A stretch of 64,000 bases of DNA from Palsa-504 sp963742795 (GTDB lineage Bacteria > Actinomycetota > Actinomycetes > Streptosporangiales > Streptosporangiaceae), in assembly GCA_963742795.1 (NCBI GenBank), contig CAVUNL010000026.1, positions 124,001 through 188,000 on the forward strand, given 5' to 3'. Below are positions 1 through 9,899 of the stretch, one piece after another (within the stretch, counting starts at the first letter, position 1; every line of letters begins with the position of its first letter). Below the pieces are notes generated by a model that saw nothing but the letters and a program-made list of their open reading frames with translations, was not told where the DNA came from and did not search any database. A program made the translations under genes and the position numbers.

Positions 1-2
1 CG

Positions 3-239
3 GCACAACACCGCGGCCGGGAACTCCTGGACACCATCACTACCCGCTTGTTCCAGCTCGGGCTCAACCTGCAGGCCGCTATCGACCTACCCGCGGACAT
101 GGTCCGGCAGCGCATCGAAGAAGCTCTCGAGCATCTAGACGACACGATCCACGAGATCCGCGACACTGCGTTCACCACCCCCGACCAGACTCCACCCCGC
201 CCCTCGCCGCCGGACGGTGCCGAGCCCGCCTCGCTGTAA
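3..239 (+). CDS. C-terminal end of a GAF/DHp sensor protein (5' end outside window)
   Basis: The reading frame is open from the window edge to TAA at 237-239. The residues resemble the dimerisation helices of DosS/NarL-type sensor kinases: 'RLFQLGLNLQ' followed by a second helix 'LDDTIHEIRDTAF'. In that family an ATP-binding (HATPase) domain follows; here the protein stops about 20 Pro-rich residues later, so no ATPase domain exists. It is probably a GAF-type sensor with a vestigial dimerisation domain. The usual phospho-acceptor position would be just before the visible sequence, where REL is seen rather than a clear His. Function beyond 'signalling-related' cannot be given. Confidence 0.6.
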   Translation, partial: AQHRGRELLDTITTRLFQLGLNLQAAIDLPADMVRQRIEEALEHLDDTIHEIRDTAFTTPDQTPPRPSPPDGAEPASL

Positions 240-799
240 CGTGAGGGGACGCGCTCCGCACTATCGGCCAGCGAGAGGAACCGGCGCTCGGTCGTGCCAG
301 GGAGCACGCGATCAGGGTAGGGAGCGGGCGACGCTGCAGTGGTAAGTGGCCGGGGCGCGCCGGGGCCGTGCGATAGGACTGTGACATGGAGGCATGGGAC
401 GCCATCCGGCGCGCCGCAACGTGCGCCAGTAGACCGGCCAGCCGATCGCCTGCGAAACCTCGAGCGCATCCTTGAGGCGGGACGGCGAGCAATAGGCAGC
501 TGCCGCCGATTCCCGGCCGATAGCCGAATTGGGCCCCTTCCCATTACGGCAAAGGGCATCAGGCAGCGGCCCATTTGAGCGCACAGAACACCCAGCTATG
601 AGCGGCCCTGGACGCAGAGGAGCCGAACTCCGTAACCACCCATAACGGCAGGGAGGATGGAGAGCAGAGCTTCCGACACGCGGCTTGCTTCTGTGGTTTT
701 GCGGTGGTTTGGGCGTAGTGCCGGGTCTGGGACCCGGCCCGACCCCCGATTCGGCCGACGCCGTTTCAGGTTGTCCTGTTACCGGCTTGTCGGCCGGGT
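240..799. other. No supported gene
   Basis: Open frames exist on both strands, as expected at this GC content, but none has family-like sequence or a convincing ribosome binding site. It may be the decayed 3' end of the regulator remnant that follows. Confidence 0.4.
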
Positions 800-1835
800 C
801 CCAGTCCTGGCACCCACCGGCGCTGCCGGTCTGATCGAGCGTCATACCGAGCCCCAGCCGGTTACCCTCGCCGTGCAGCTGCACCGTCGCCTCCTGCAGC
901 ACGGCCAGCGCTCCGGGCAGGTCGCCGTTCCGGGCCCGGATGGCGCCAGCCAGCGACAGGGCGAAGCCGAGCACGCTGTCCAGGGCTCCGGCGCGGGCCA
1001 GGCAAGACTTTCCTCGACAAGCAGCAGGGCGGTCGGTAGTTCGCCGATCCATATCGCGGCTGCAGCCGCGTAGCAGGCGAGCGCCGACACCGCAGGGTTC
1101 CGATCCTTCGGGCTGCCTCGGCCGCCTCCATGGCGGGCCGCCGCGCCGCCGCGTGGTCTCCGGCGTCGGTCCAGGCCATCGCTTCCATGGCAAGGAAGAT
1201 TCCGGCAAAGAGCTCGCTACCCCATTTCTCGGCCTCGTGGCGGCCTTCCCGGGCGATGCTGGCCCCGCGTTCTGGCTGCCCGGTCAGCGAGTAGGTCCGG
1301 GAGAGCAGGCCTCGCGGCTGCCCGAAGCTGTTCGGATCGCTGGATGCCGGTTCTCCCAGGGCGTCCTCGGCCCGCCGTTGCGCCAGCTGGACGTCGCCGG
1401 CGTAGAACGCGCTCCACGCCGCCGCGTCTTACCGACCCCGCCGACGCCCGTCACGGTCACCAGCGACGACCGCTGCACGGCCGCGGCCAGCTCGGTGAGT
1501 TCGTCCGCCCGGCCGACGAACGAGCTGGGCTGGATCGGCAGGTTCCCGACGAACGCCTCGAGGGCCTCTGCCCTGACGGCCAGCACCTCCGCGGCCGGGA
1601 CCCGGCCCCGGGCCGCCGCCACGAACACCCCGCGCGCTGGCTCGGCCAGCTTCAGCGCCTCAGCCAGCAGCTCGGCGGTGTCCTTGTGTGCTGTCCGTTT
1701 GACCCCCCGCTCCAGGTCACTGACCGTCCGCGGGCTCAGCCCTGCCGCCTCCGCCAGCTCCTCCTGCGTCAGCTTGGCCTCGGTACGCAACCGCCGCAGC
1801 ACGCCGCCGAAACCCGGCACCGGCTGCTCGGTCAC
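800..1835 (-). pseudogene. Decayed HTH-NB-ARC-TPR regulator
   Basis: From a GTG at 1835 the minus strand encodes an XRE-type helix-turn-helix ('LTQEELAEAAGLSPRTVSDLERG'-like), then a fusion to a P-loop ATPase ending at 'GVGGVGKTR'. The ATPase body is missing, and TPR-like sequence continues in three different frames (for example 'LACYAAAAAIWIGELPTALLLVEESL' and 'LPGALAVLQEATVQLHGEGN'). So there is one large internal deletion plus at least two frameshifts. The HTH is very similar to that of the intact regulator at 6573-8993, indicating paralogy. It is not expected to make a functional protein. Confidence 0.8.
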
Positions 1836-2155
1836 GGCCCTACCGTCCCTCCGTCCCTCCGGCCGCCGCTGCCCGGCACGGCGCGGAAGGACCCGCACAC
1901 AGCGTACGCAGACCCGGAACCCCTTGGCCATCTCCTGCCCAGGCCTGGTCGGCGAAGCGCGCCCCGGCAAGAGTCGGTGAGCTCACCAGCGCGACACGCC
2001 CGCCCGCCGGCGGGCAGAAATGTGGGCTGTCGTGTGGGCCGTCGTGCGTGGTGAACCTCCCCGCGGCTCGCAAGGGTGGAAGCACACCGGCATAAGCCCC
2101 CGCTGACACCGGCAAATTCCCGGTCGCGGACACTTCGCAGTCGAAAGGCAACCCG

Positions 2156-2605
2156 ATGGATTCCGAAAGCGCGAGCATGACCCCGGCGCGGGGATCGCTG
2201 TCATTCCGGCGGATCGTCGACATCCCGTTCGAGACGTGGGTGGCCGCACTTGGCAGCTGGCAGCGCACGGCGCGGGGCGGCGAACTCCGGGTCGGCCAAG
2301 GCGTGTTGCGCGGGCCGATCGAGCACGATCACGGCACGGGCACGTGCCGGATCCAGGTCCGCCTGGCCCGGGGACGGTTGCGCCCGCTGCTGCGCATGCG
2401 ACTGGATATCGACCGCTGGTCTTCCTCGTCCACCGCTGTCGAGCTCATCCCTGACGGGTGCGTCCGGCCCACCGCGGCCTATTTCCGCGCCGGCCATCTC
2501 CTGCTTGACTCGCTGGCCCGCTCCCTGCCGCAGCACGTGCCGCCAGCGCATGCCCGGTACATTACGAGCCAGCCACACGCGCCCATCGGTTCCGGGCGTC
2601 CTTAA
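2156..2605 (+). CDS. Hypothetical protein, 149 aa
   Basis: ATG start, 149 residues, no frame break. The sequence alternates short strands with Arg-rich turns ('ELRVGQGVLRGPIEHDHGTGTCRIQVRLARGRLRPLLRMRLDIDRW', quoted in part: strands near residues 45-90) and includes 'STAVELIP', compatible with a small beta-barrel or SRPBCC-like fold. I do not recognise a named family or catalytic motif. No signal peptide or membrane segment is visible. It lies upstream of a small hydrophobic peptide gene and a broken SDR, with no evidence of co-transcription. Confidence 0.55.
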   Translation: MDSESASMTPARGSLSFRRIVDIPFETWVAALGSWQRTARGGELRVGQGVLRGPIEHDHGTGTCRIQVRLARGRLRPLLRMRLDIDRWSSSSTAVELIPDGCVRPTAAYFRAGHLLLDSLARSLPQHVPPAHARYITSQPHAPIGSGRP

Positions 2606-2734
2606 TGCGCCCGGACCGCCCTGGGCCGTCGCTGCGAACACTCCGCGCACCGGGCCGGCCAGGTTCAGCGGATCAGCAGCATCCGGGCGACATCAGCGCC
2701 AAGGCAGGCCCCGGCCCGAAGGAAAGGAACGACA

Positions 2735-2899
2735 GTGACCATCAAAGGACTGACCAGCGCGGCAGCGGCGCTCCTGGCCGCCGCCGCTGCCGTGGCAGGT
2801 ATGGCGCTGCGCAGGCTTATCGTCCTCGCCGGCTTCGTGCTGGCGGCCGCCGCCCCGAGCCCGTCGGCGGCGCTGGCGGCGGCGCACGGCACCTCCTGA
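2735..2899 (+). CDS. Small hydrophobic protein, 54 aa
   Basis: GTG at 2735 follows a good purine-rich ribosome binding site (GGAAAGG, about 8 nt upstream). The product has an Ala-rich hydrophobic stretch, a short basic loop (MALRRL) and a second hydrophobic stretch, so it may be a two-segment membrane peptide or a secreted peptide with a long signal. It stops 94 nt before the SDR remnant. No homolog is recognised; the call rests on the ribosome binding site and composition. Confidence 0.45.
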   Translation: MTIKGLTSAAAALLAAAAAVAGMALRRLIVLAGFVLAAAAPSPSAALAAAHGTS

Positions 2900-2993
2900 T
2901 GCAGGCCTGGACCTCCGACCTGCACCACGAGGCCGTGTCCGGTGGCCGGAGCGGCGCAAGTCATCCGCATGCAGTTAGCAGGGAGGAGCAACG

Positions 2994-3860
2994 ATGACAC
3001 GAATAGCGATCATCACCGGGGCCGCCTCGGGCATCGGACGGGCCCTGGCCAGCGCGCTGGCCACCACCGCGGCGACACCGTGGTGGTGGCCGGCATCGAC
3101 GGCGAGGCCGCCGGACGCGTCGCAGGTGAACTTGCCCAGGCACGGCCCCGGCATGGCCGCCGCGGCGGCGGTCGACGTCCGGGACGCCGCGGCGGTGCAC
3201 GCCGTGGTGCACGGCACCCGCGACCGGTGCGGCCGGCTGGATGTGATCGTGAACAACGCCGGGATCGGCGTCGGCGGCGAGGCCGGCGAGCTGCTGCTGG
3301 CGCACTGGGACCGGGTGATCGATGTCAACCTGCGCGGCGTGGTGCACGGGGTGCACGCGGCCTACCCGGTCATGATCGGGCAGCGGTCCGGCAGATCGTC
3401 AACACTGCCTCGCTGCCCGGCCTGCTGCCGGCGCCATGGCTGACCCCGTACGCGATGACCAAGCACGCGGTGGTGGGGCGGAGCTTGTCGCTGCGGGCGG
3501 AGGCCACCGCCTACCGGGTCGGGGTGACCGCAGTGTGCCCGGGCGTGGTGGACACCCGCTCCTGGACGAGGGCGGCCCGGCTGACCTGCCCCAGCCTGCG
3601 CTCATGGGGCACGTCCGGGAGATCATGCGGCACTACCAGCCCCGGTTCTACTCTGCGGACCGGTTCGCCCGGGACATCCTGCGCGGGATCGACCGACGCC
3701 GCGCTGGTCATCGCGCCCGCATCCGCGCGGGTGGCGTGGCGCCCGTGGCGGTACACCCGGTTGCGGCCAACTGGATGGCTACACGCCGGCTGACATGGGC
3801 TCGCGCCAGGTTCGCCGGGCCCGGTGATCCGGCTGACACGAGCGCTGCCCCGGTCCCGGC
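2994..3860 (+). pseudogene. Short-chain dehydrogenase/reductase, several frameshifts
   Basis: Clear SDR signatures are spread over three frames. The nucleotide-binding 'TGAASGIG' is at the start, 'GDTVVVAGIDGEAA' is in the +2 frame near 3080, and 'VDVIVNNAG'-like sequence is back in the first frame near 3240. The active-site 'YAMTKHA' (Tyr-x-x-x-Lys) is near 3450 in the +2 frame. The tail 'GHVREIMRHYQPRFYSADRFARDILRGI' is in the third frame. At least four single-nucleotide indels are needed to restore one protein of about 285 residues. The conserved residues survive, so either the decay is recent or the indels are sequencing errors. Confidence 0.85.
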
Positions 3861-4157
3861 TCGGGAAGGAGCGGTCCGCGATGGCTGAGCCGAGCTGTGA
3901 CGCCATGCTGTCCGAGGTGTCCCCGGCGGCCCCGGCGCTGCCCGCAGCTGGTCGCGCCGCAGGTGCCGGGCGACGCCGTAACCGCCACCAGGCACTAGCA
4001 TCGTAGCCAGGCGGCCCGGCAGGCGGCTGGCCCGCCGACCTGGGCACCGGCTGCGGGTGCACGCCCACGCCGCTGATGGCTGCCGCCCCGGGTTCGGCGC
4101 GGCGGACGGCCGCCTTGCCCATGCGGCGCTTCCGTCCCGGGTGAAGGGAGGCCGACC
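3861..4157. other. No supported gene
   Basis: Short intergenic stretch with only chance open frames. The last 20 bases hold the ribosome binding site of the next gene. Confidence 0.4.
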
Positions 4158-4382
4158 ATGGCCTCGCTGATCGCGCTCGCGGCCGTCGGCCTGTTCGCCG
4201 ACGGCGTCGTCGCCGGGATCATCGGCGTGGTGTGCGTGGCCAGCCGCCGGGAGGAGGCAAACCTCACCCTGACCAGTGAGGCAACCGACCGCGTGACCCG
4301 GGTAGGACGCCGGCTGACCGGCGTGGGCGTTCGCGCTCCGCACCACTCCGCCGCTGCTGGCCGGGAGACGACGCTTGTCTAG
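4158..4382 (+). CDS. Small single-pass membrane protein, 74 aa
   Basis: ATG preceded by GAAGGGAGG at a good distance. Residues 1-30 form one hydrophobic segment (LIALAAVGLFADGVVAGIIGVVCVA), followed by a basic, Thr-rich cytoplasmic tail. Small proteins of this shape are common in actinomycetes, but I know no function. The tail after about residue 60 may be altered, because the next 200 bases lead into an IS remnant. Confidence 0.6.
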   Translation: MASLIALAAVGLFADGVVAGIIGVVCVASRREEANLTLTSEATDRVTRVGRRLTGVGVRAPHHSAAAGRETTLV

Positions 4383-4584
4383 CCCGAGACCGGCCGAAAC
4401 ACAGCCTGCACGCCGCCGGCACATCGGATGCTGCCCTGGCCGGCACAAAACGTCACCGGGTCCCTATACGCCGCGGCAGGCGAGTCGGTGCAGGCCGGGG
4501 GTTCGCTTCTGGCGGCCTCAGCCCGATCCGGCCTATCCGGTTCATCAACCCTGCCGCCTGAGGACGGCACCCCCCGAAGCGATC

Positions 4585-5495
4585 CCTATGAATGGACCAC
4601 CGCGCTGCGCGCCCCGGCCATCAAGAAGCTGATGGCCGACGGCGGCCCGCTCCAGCTCAGCCTTTTCGACCAGCAGGATCTAGCCGAGATCACCAGCCCG
4701 GATTTCCCCGGCGAGCGGCTGGTCGCCTGCCGCAACCCGGTGCTGGCCGCCGACCGGGCCCGCAAGCGCGGGGACCTGCTGGCCGCCACCGAGAAGCTGC
4801 TCGCCCCCATCATCACCCGCGTCCAGGCCGGGCGGCTCACCGGTGCCGGGCCGATCGGGGTCGAGGTCGGCAAAGTGATCAGCAAGTACAAGACCGGCAA
4901 GCACTTCGACGTGGCGATCACCGATGACAGCCTGGCCGTGGCCCGCAAGCAGGACCAGATCGACGCCGAAGCCGCCCTGGACGGGTTCTACGTGCTGTGC
5001 ACCCCCATCCCCGCCGGCCAGCTGGATGCCTCCGGCGTGGTGTCCGCCTACAAGAACCTCAAATACGTCGAGCGGGACTTCCGGCACATCAAAGCCGACG
5101 ACCTTGACCTGCGGCCGGTCTTCCACCGGCTCGAGGAACGCGTCCGGGCCCACGTGCTGATCTGCATGCTAGCCTGCTACCTGACCTGGCACCTCCGCCA
5201 AGCGTGGGCGCGCCGCTGACCTTCACCGACCAGACCCCCGCCCGCCCCGGCCAGCCCGGTCGCCCCGGCCCGCCGCTCCGCGGCCGCCCAGGCCAAGGCC
5301 TCATACCAGTGCGACCAGGCCGGTCAGCCCTATCACAGCTTCCGCGGCCTGCTGGACCACCTGGCCACCCCGACCCGTAACCAGGTCCGGTTCGCCGGCG
5401 CCCCGGCCACCGTGCCGATGCTCACCGAGCCGACCAGCACCCAGCGAGAAGCCTTCCACCTCCTCGGCGCCCCGATCCCGCTCACCTTGAAGTAG
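4585..5495 (+). mobile_element. IS1634-type transposase remnant
   Basis: Encodes the C-terminal half of an IS4/IS1634-superfamily DDE transposase. Visible are 'EWTTALRAPAIKKL', the 'KTGKHFDVAITDDSL' region, 'AYKNLKYVERDFRHIKADDLDLRPVFHRLEERV' (holding the family's Y-(2)-R-(3)-E-like element), and 'HVLICMLACYLTWHLR'. The frame then shifts near 5210; the family's usual tail ('YHSFRGLLDHLATPTRNQVRFAG') continues in another frame to TAG at 5493-5495. The N-terminal part with the first catalytic Asp residues is missing, and no terminal inverted repeats were found. It is inactive. Confidence 0.85.
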
Positions 5496-5836
5496 CCAGA
5501 ACACCACCCCCGCCAGTCCGCCAAAACACCAGGTCAAACCCGGAACCGCGTACCGAACTGGCCGTAACTTCGGGCTAGGGCGGCAGGCCGTGGTCCGGCA
5601 GGTGAGACGGGCTGGCACGGAGCAAGACAACGTGGAACCCGGTAGACGTTCCCGCTCGCGATCTCTGGGCGTTTCTCCCAGAGGTGGCACGGGCGTTTCC
5701 CGTGGCGGGGTCTCAGTTCGGGGCAAGGACGCGGACGGTCAGCGTCGCCGTCGTATGGCGTGTCAAAGCGCGGGGCGCTGGTGGGCTGGCTGGCGGTGAG
5801 GGCTGTGGCGGCGGTGGCGTCGGCCGACAGCCCGGG
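5496..5836. other. No supported gene
   Basis: Sequence between the transposase remnant and the next gene. It may include the right end of the former insertion element; no target duplication could be identified. Confidence 0.35.
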
Positions 5837-6181
5837 TTACCGCCCCGTTTCGCTCGTGTCCTGGGCCGGCGGGTGGCTGCCGATGAGCCGGTAACCGTCC
5901 AGCGACGGAACCCAGCGCAGCGGGCCGGCTGCAGTTAGCGGCGCCGCCCCGCTGGTGAGCAGGATGCATTCCCATACGTACACCTGCTCGTCGTGGGCCA
6001 GCCTGACCGCGCGGATCACCGTCCGGACAGCCAGCCATAGGCGCCTGCCGACCCAGGCCATCATGTCCCGGACACCTTTTCGGAACGCGGTCGCCTGAGC
6101 CCGGTCAAAGTTGGGATAGTTGATCATTTTCGCCTCCATTACAGCGTCACGGGCTATCAGGACGTTCGCCGGGCGCATCAT
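5837..6181 (-). CDS. Hypothetical protein, 114 aa
   Basis: Two adjacent ATG codons at 6181/6178 follow a GGGGAG ribosome binding site. A later in-frame ATG (residue 16, 'MEAKMINYPNFDRAQATAF') is an alternative start. The central part ('VRDMMAWVGRRLWLAVRTVIRAVRLAHDEQVYVWECILL') is amphipathic with many Trp and Arg, and no membrane segment is certain. It is oriented away from the NB-ARC regulator, which it faces across about 390 bp. No family recognised. Confidence 0.6.
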   Translation of the reverse strand: MMRPANVLIARDAVMEAKMINYPNFDRAQATAFRKGVRDMMAWVGRRLWLAVRTVIRAVRLAHDEQVYVWECILLTSGAAPLTAAGPLRWVPSLDGYRLIGSHPPAQDTSETGR

Positions 6182-6572
6182 GGTCTCCCCGGCGTGGCCA
6201 GGGTTGTCAGGTTGCCTGCCTGCTGCCGGCAGCTGCTGAGCTCAGCGGGCTGGTATCGCGGCTGGTTCCACCATCGCCAGCGGCCGGGGTGTCCGCCAGA
6301 CGCGACGGCCCACACGATGACCCACATGAATCGACCGGCCGGCCCTTGGAAGCCGCGGTGACGACCGCTGCCAAGCGCGGATGGGGTGGCGCGGGACTTG
6401 GCGGGCCACGCCGGCTCGCCGGGGGCCGGGTGTCGCCGGAGCGCAGCTTTCCCGGCCGGGCTGGCTGGCCGGTGCTGGTGGTGGCTGGGATGATCGGGGG
6501 TGCGTAGGCTTGAGCGTGGGTCCTGTCGTGCCGGGCCGGGTGGGCGCAGGCGAGGTGCGAGGGGTTGGGGTG

Positions 6573-8993
6573 GTGGCGGAACAGCCTGGACTGGGGTTCG
6601 CGGGGTTGCTGCGGCAGCTGCGGGCCGGGGCGCGGCTGACCCAGGAGGAGCTGGCGGAGGCGGCGGGCCTTTCCCCGCGGGCGGTCAGTGACCTGGAGCG
6701 GGGCATCCACCAAACGGCCCACAAGGACACCGCCGGGCTGCTGGCGGGCGCGCTGGGCCTGGCTGAGCCGGTGCGCACACTGTTCGTGGCGGCGGCCCGC
6801 GGGCGGGCCCCGGTCGCGGAGGTGCTGACGGCCCTGCGAGGGGAGGCCGCCCCGGCGGCCCCGGGCGGCGCGATGCCGCCTGAGGCGGACGGAGCGCCGC
6901 CGGGTGCGCCGGGGGTGGTGCCGCGGCAGCTGCCGGCCGGGGCGGCGTTTTTCGCCGGCCGGGAGGCAGAGCTGAAGCAGCTGGACGCCCTGCTGGACCA
7001 GGCCGGGCTGAACGGCGGCGAGGATGGGCCGGGCGGGGCGGTGGTGATCTCGGCAGTGGGCGGGATGGCCGGGGTGGGCAAGACCGCGCTGGCGGTGCAC
7101 TGGGCGCGGAAGGTGGCGGGCCGGTTCCCGGACGGGCAGCTCTATGTGAACCTGCGCGGTCATGACGCCGAGGGCGCGGCGGTCACCGCGGAGGAGGTGA
7201 CGGGCTGGTTCCTGACCGCGCTGGGGGCGCCGGCCTCCCAGATCCCGGCTGATGCGCCGGCGCGGTCCGGGCTGTACCGCAGCGTGCTGGCCGGGCGGCG
7301 GGTGCTGATCGTGCTGGACAACGCGCGGGACGCGGCCCAGGTGCGGCCGCTGCTGCCGGGCAGCGGGGGGTGCCTGGTGGTGGTGACTAGCCGGTCGGCG
7401 CTGGCCGGGCTGGCCGCCGCGGAGGGGGCCCGGCCGCTGCGGCTGGGCCCGCTGGCCGAGGAGGAGGGGGTGCGGCTGCTGGCGGCGCGGCTAGGCCTGG
7501 AGCGGGTGGCCGCCGAGCCCGGGGCGGTCGCCGAGCTTGCCGCCTGGTGCGGGGGGCTGCCGCTGGCGCTGGCGGTGATGGCGGCCCGGGCCGCGGCCGA
7601 TCCCGGGCTGCCGCTGGGGGTGCTGGCCGGGCGGCTGGCCGGGGCCGCCGGGGCCGAGGCCGCGGCCGCGGGGGCGGGCCCGGGGCGGCTGGAGGTGCTG
7701 GAGACCGGGGACCCGGCAACCAGCCTGCGCCAGCTGCTGTCGTGGTCGTACGGTCAGCTGAGCCCGTCGGCCGCGGGCATGTTCGCGTTGCTGGGGGTGC
7801 ACTGCGGGCCGGACATCACGGGCCCGGCCGCGGCCAGCCTGGCCGCGGTTCCGCGCGCCGCGGCGGGGCGGGCGCTGGCCGAGCTGGCCGATGCCAGCCT
7901 GGCCGCCGAGCACCGGCCGGGAAGGTACGTGCTGCACGACCTGGTCTGCGGCTACGCCGCCGGACAGGCCCGGCAGGTCCTGGGCGAGGACGGAATCCGG
8001 GCGGCGGTCGAGCGCAGCCTGGACCACTACCTGCACACCGCGGTTGTCTCACACGGCATCTCGCCGCCGTTCCCGGTCGCGCCGTCGGCGCCGGGCGTGC
8101 TGCCCGAGCAGCTGGCCGATGAGGCGGAGATGGTGGCCTGGGCTCGGGCCGAGCACCAGGTCATCCTCCAGGCCATCGCTCAGGCCGCCGCGGCGGGCTT
8201 CCTCACCCGCGCCTGGCAGCTCTTCTTCGGCCAGGCCTACTTCGTGGGCCGCCAGGGCCACTGGGCCGACATCCGGGCCGCGGGCCAGGCCGTGCTGGAC
8301 GCCGCCGAGGCCGCCGGGGACCAGGCCGCACTGGGCTGGACCCACAGAACCATCGCCGAGTACGGCACGATCACCGGCGCTGACGACGAGGACCTCGTCC
8401 ACCTGGCCCAGGCCGTGGACCACCTCCGCCGGGCGGGGGACCTATCCGGCCTGGCCTGGGCGCACCTGACCGCCAGCCTGGCATACAGCATGAAGGGCGA
8501 CTGGGCCGAGGCGGTCACACAGTCCGGGCGCGCCCTGGCGCTGTTCCGGCAGACCGGCGACCAGGCCGGGCAGGGGTGGGCCCTGGCCACCCTCGGGCGA
8601 TGCCACGCTCGCCTGGGGAACTACGACCTGGCGCGCGGCTATGCCCGGCAGGCCCTGCAGGCAGGCCCCGCGACCGGCGACCCCACGACGCTGGCCTTTG
8701 CGTGGGACGCGCTGGGCTTCGTGCACTCCCGGCTCGGCGAGCCACGCCAGGCGATCAGCTGTTACCGGCAGGCCCTGGACCTCATGCGCGAGCCGAAACA
8801 CGCGCAGGCCCGCGGTCTGTTGGTCCGCCTGCTGGTCGCTTTCGGTGACGCCCGTAGCGCCGCCGGTGAACTGCCGGCCGCCGTCGAGGCCTGGCAGCAG
8901 GCCCAGCAGATCCTCCGCGACCTGGGATGGCCGGAGAGCCCCCGGATCCGCGCCAGGCTCGAGCAGGCCGACCCGCCCAGCCCGCCGGGCTGA
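6573..8993 (+). CDS. XRE-HTH / NB-ARC ATPase / TPR transcriptional regulator
   Basis: About 806 residues from a GTG at 6573; this start places the helix-turn-helix at residues 9-65, where the family has it, though upstream in-frame starts exist. Domains in order: XRE-type HTH ('LTQEELAEAAGLSPRAVSDLERG'); Ala/Pro linker; P-loop ATPase with Walker A 'GMAGVGKT' near residue 167; Walker B-like 'VLIVLDNARD'; 'LHDL' (MHD-like) near residue 452; then TPR helices from about residue 530 to the end. Such proteins are STAND-type regulators that bind DNA when a ligand relieves TPR autoinhibition. The target is unknown. The decayed paralog at 800-1835 shares its HTH. Confidence 0.85.
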   Translation: MAEQPGLGFAGLLRQLRAGARLTQEELAEAAGLSPRAVSDLERGIHQTAHKDTAGLLAGALGLAEPVRTLFVAAARGRAPVAEVLTALRGEAAPAAPGGAMPPEADGAPPGAPGVVPRQLPAGAAFFAGREAELKQLDALLDQAGLNGGEDGPGGAVVISAVGGMAGVGKTALAVHWARKVAGRFPDGQLYVNLRGHDAEGAAVTAEEVTGWFLTALGAPASQIPADAPARSGLYRSVLAGRRVLIVLDNARDAAQVRPLLPGSGGCLVVVTSRSALAGLAAAEGARPLRLGPLAEEEGVRLLAARLGLERVAAEPGAVAELAAWCGGLPLALAVMAARAAADPGLPLGVLAGRLAGAAGAEAAAAGAGPGRLEVLETGDPATSLRQLLSWSYGQLSPSAAGMFALLGVHCGPDITGPAAASLAAVPRAAAGRALAELADASLAAEHRPGRYVLHDLVCGYAAGQARQVLGEDGIRAAVERSLDHYLHTAVVSHGISPPFPVAPSAPGVLPEQLADEAEMVAWARAEHQVILQAIAQAAAAGFLTRAWQLFFGQAYFVGRQGHWADIRAAGQAVLDAAEAAGDQAALGWTHRTIAEYGTITGADDEDLVHLAQAVDHLRRAGDLSGLAWAHLTASLAYSMKGDWAEAVTQSGRALALFRQTGDQAGQGWALATLGRCHARLGNYDLARGYARQALQAGPATGDPTTLAFAWDALGFVHSRLGEPRQAISCYRQALDLMREPKHAQARGLLVRLLVAFGDARSAAGELPAAVEAWQQAQQILRDLGWPESPRIRARLEQADPPSPPG

Positions 8994-9263
8994 TCATCAG
9001 GCTTCCAACTCGGCGGCTCGCCGGCGCTTCCCGCCTCGGCCCGGATCAGGCGATCCGCGGATCGCGCGCCGGATGGCGCAGGCCGCTGTACGCCGGTGCC
9101 CCGGCCCGCTGTGCGGGATCGCCTTGCCGAGCCGCTGCTGGCCCCTTCCCCGCAGGCGGCGCTCCAGGCGGCTGTGCTCCTCATCGCCCACCGCCAGGAG
9201 AGGCAGATGGGAGGCGCTGACCTCGGCCAGTTGCGTCCGCACTTCGGCCTGCAGCGGCCTGTC

Positions 9264-9683
9264 CTGGAGCGCTGTGACGACGAAAAGCTCCCCGCCTACC
9301 TGGAAGCGACCTCGCCGCGCACCCGCGCGCTCTACGAGCGCCACGGATTCGAGGTCACCGGGCAGTTCTCGGCCGGGCACGAGTCGCTGCCGGCATGGCG
9401 GATGTGGCGGACCCCAACAAGTAAGCCTCAGCGTGCACAAACCTCCAGTCGCCGTCGCTTGAATGGCAAGCTACCCGGGTTCTGGTACGCAGTCGGGGAC
9501 CACGACGGATACTCCCTTATCGAGGCGCCTGACGATATGGCCGCCAGCGTGCTGCTCAAGGCGGCCTCCGGCGGCGCGTTCACCACGCCTTCGACCACGA
9601 AGCTGATCAGCGTCGACGGTGCGCTGGAGGCGTTCCGGCGAGCCGGCGGACTGCAGTACCGGCCTCCCGGCGCGTCCGCGTAG
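9264..9683 (+). pseudogene. Chimeric remnant: GNAT acetyltransferase tail joined to GYD-domain tail
   Basis: One open frame carries the end of a GNAT acetyltransferase ('LPAYLEATSPRTRALYERHGFEVTGQF...WRMWR', about 9264-9425). It is followed directly by the C-terminal half of a GYD-domain protein ('FWYAVGDHDGYSLIEAPDDMAAS...FRRAGG', about 9480-9683). Both families normally need an N-terminal half that is absent here: the acetyl-CoA-binding loop for GNAT and the first strand for GYD. This is therefore a join of two gene fragments and not a true fusion enzyme. Confidence 0.75.
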
Positions 9684-9899
9684 CCCGCAGGACCGAACGG
9701 CACCGGCGTATCCGGCGGGCACCCCAGCGCAGATCAATCCATATGCACTACCGCAGAGGCCAAGGATTCCGAGCTTCACAGCCACGCAGATTGGATCTCG
9801 TGCGTGCGGGCTGATGGCGGCGTGCTGTCCGGCACGGATTGACCCCCGACAGGACTGGCCACCAAGATCGGCGCAAGGGCAACCGAGGGAGGCGCCGTC

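Noticed and set aside
312..1208. Minus-strand frame of 298 residues as one gene
   Set aside because: Only a middle portion is TPR-like, and neighbouring TPR sequence continues in other frames, so it is part of the decayed regulator.
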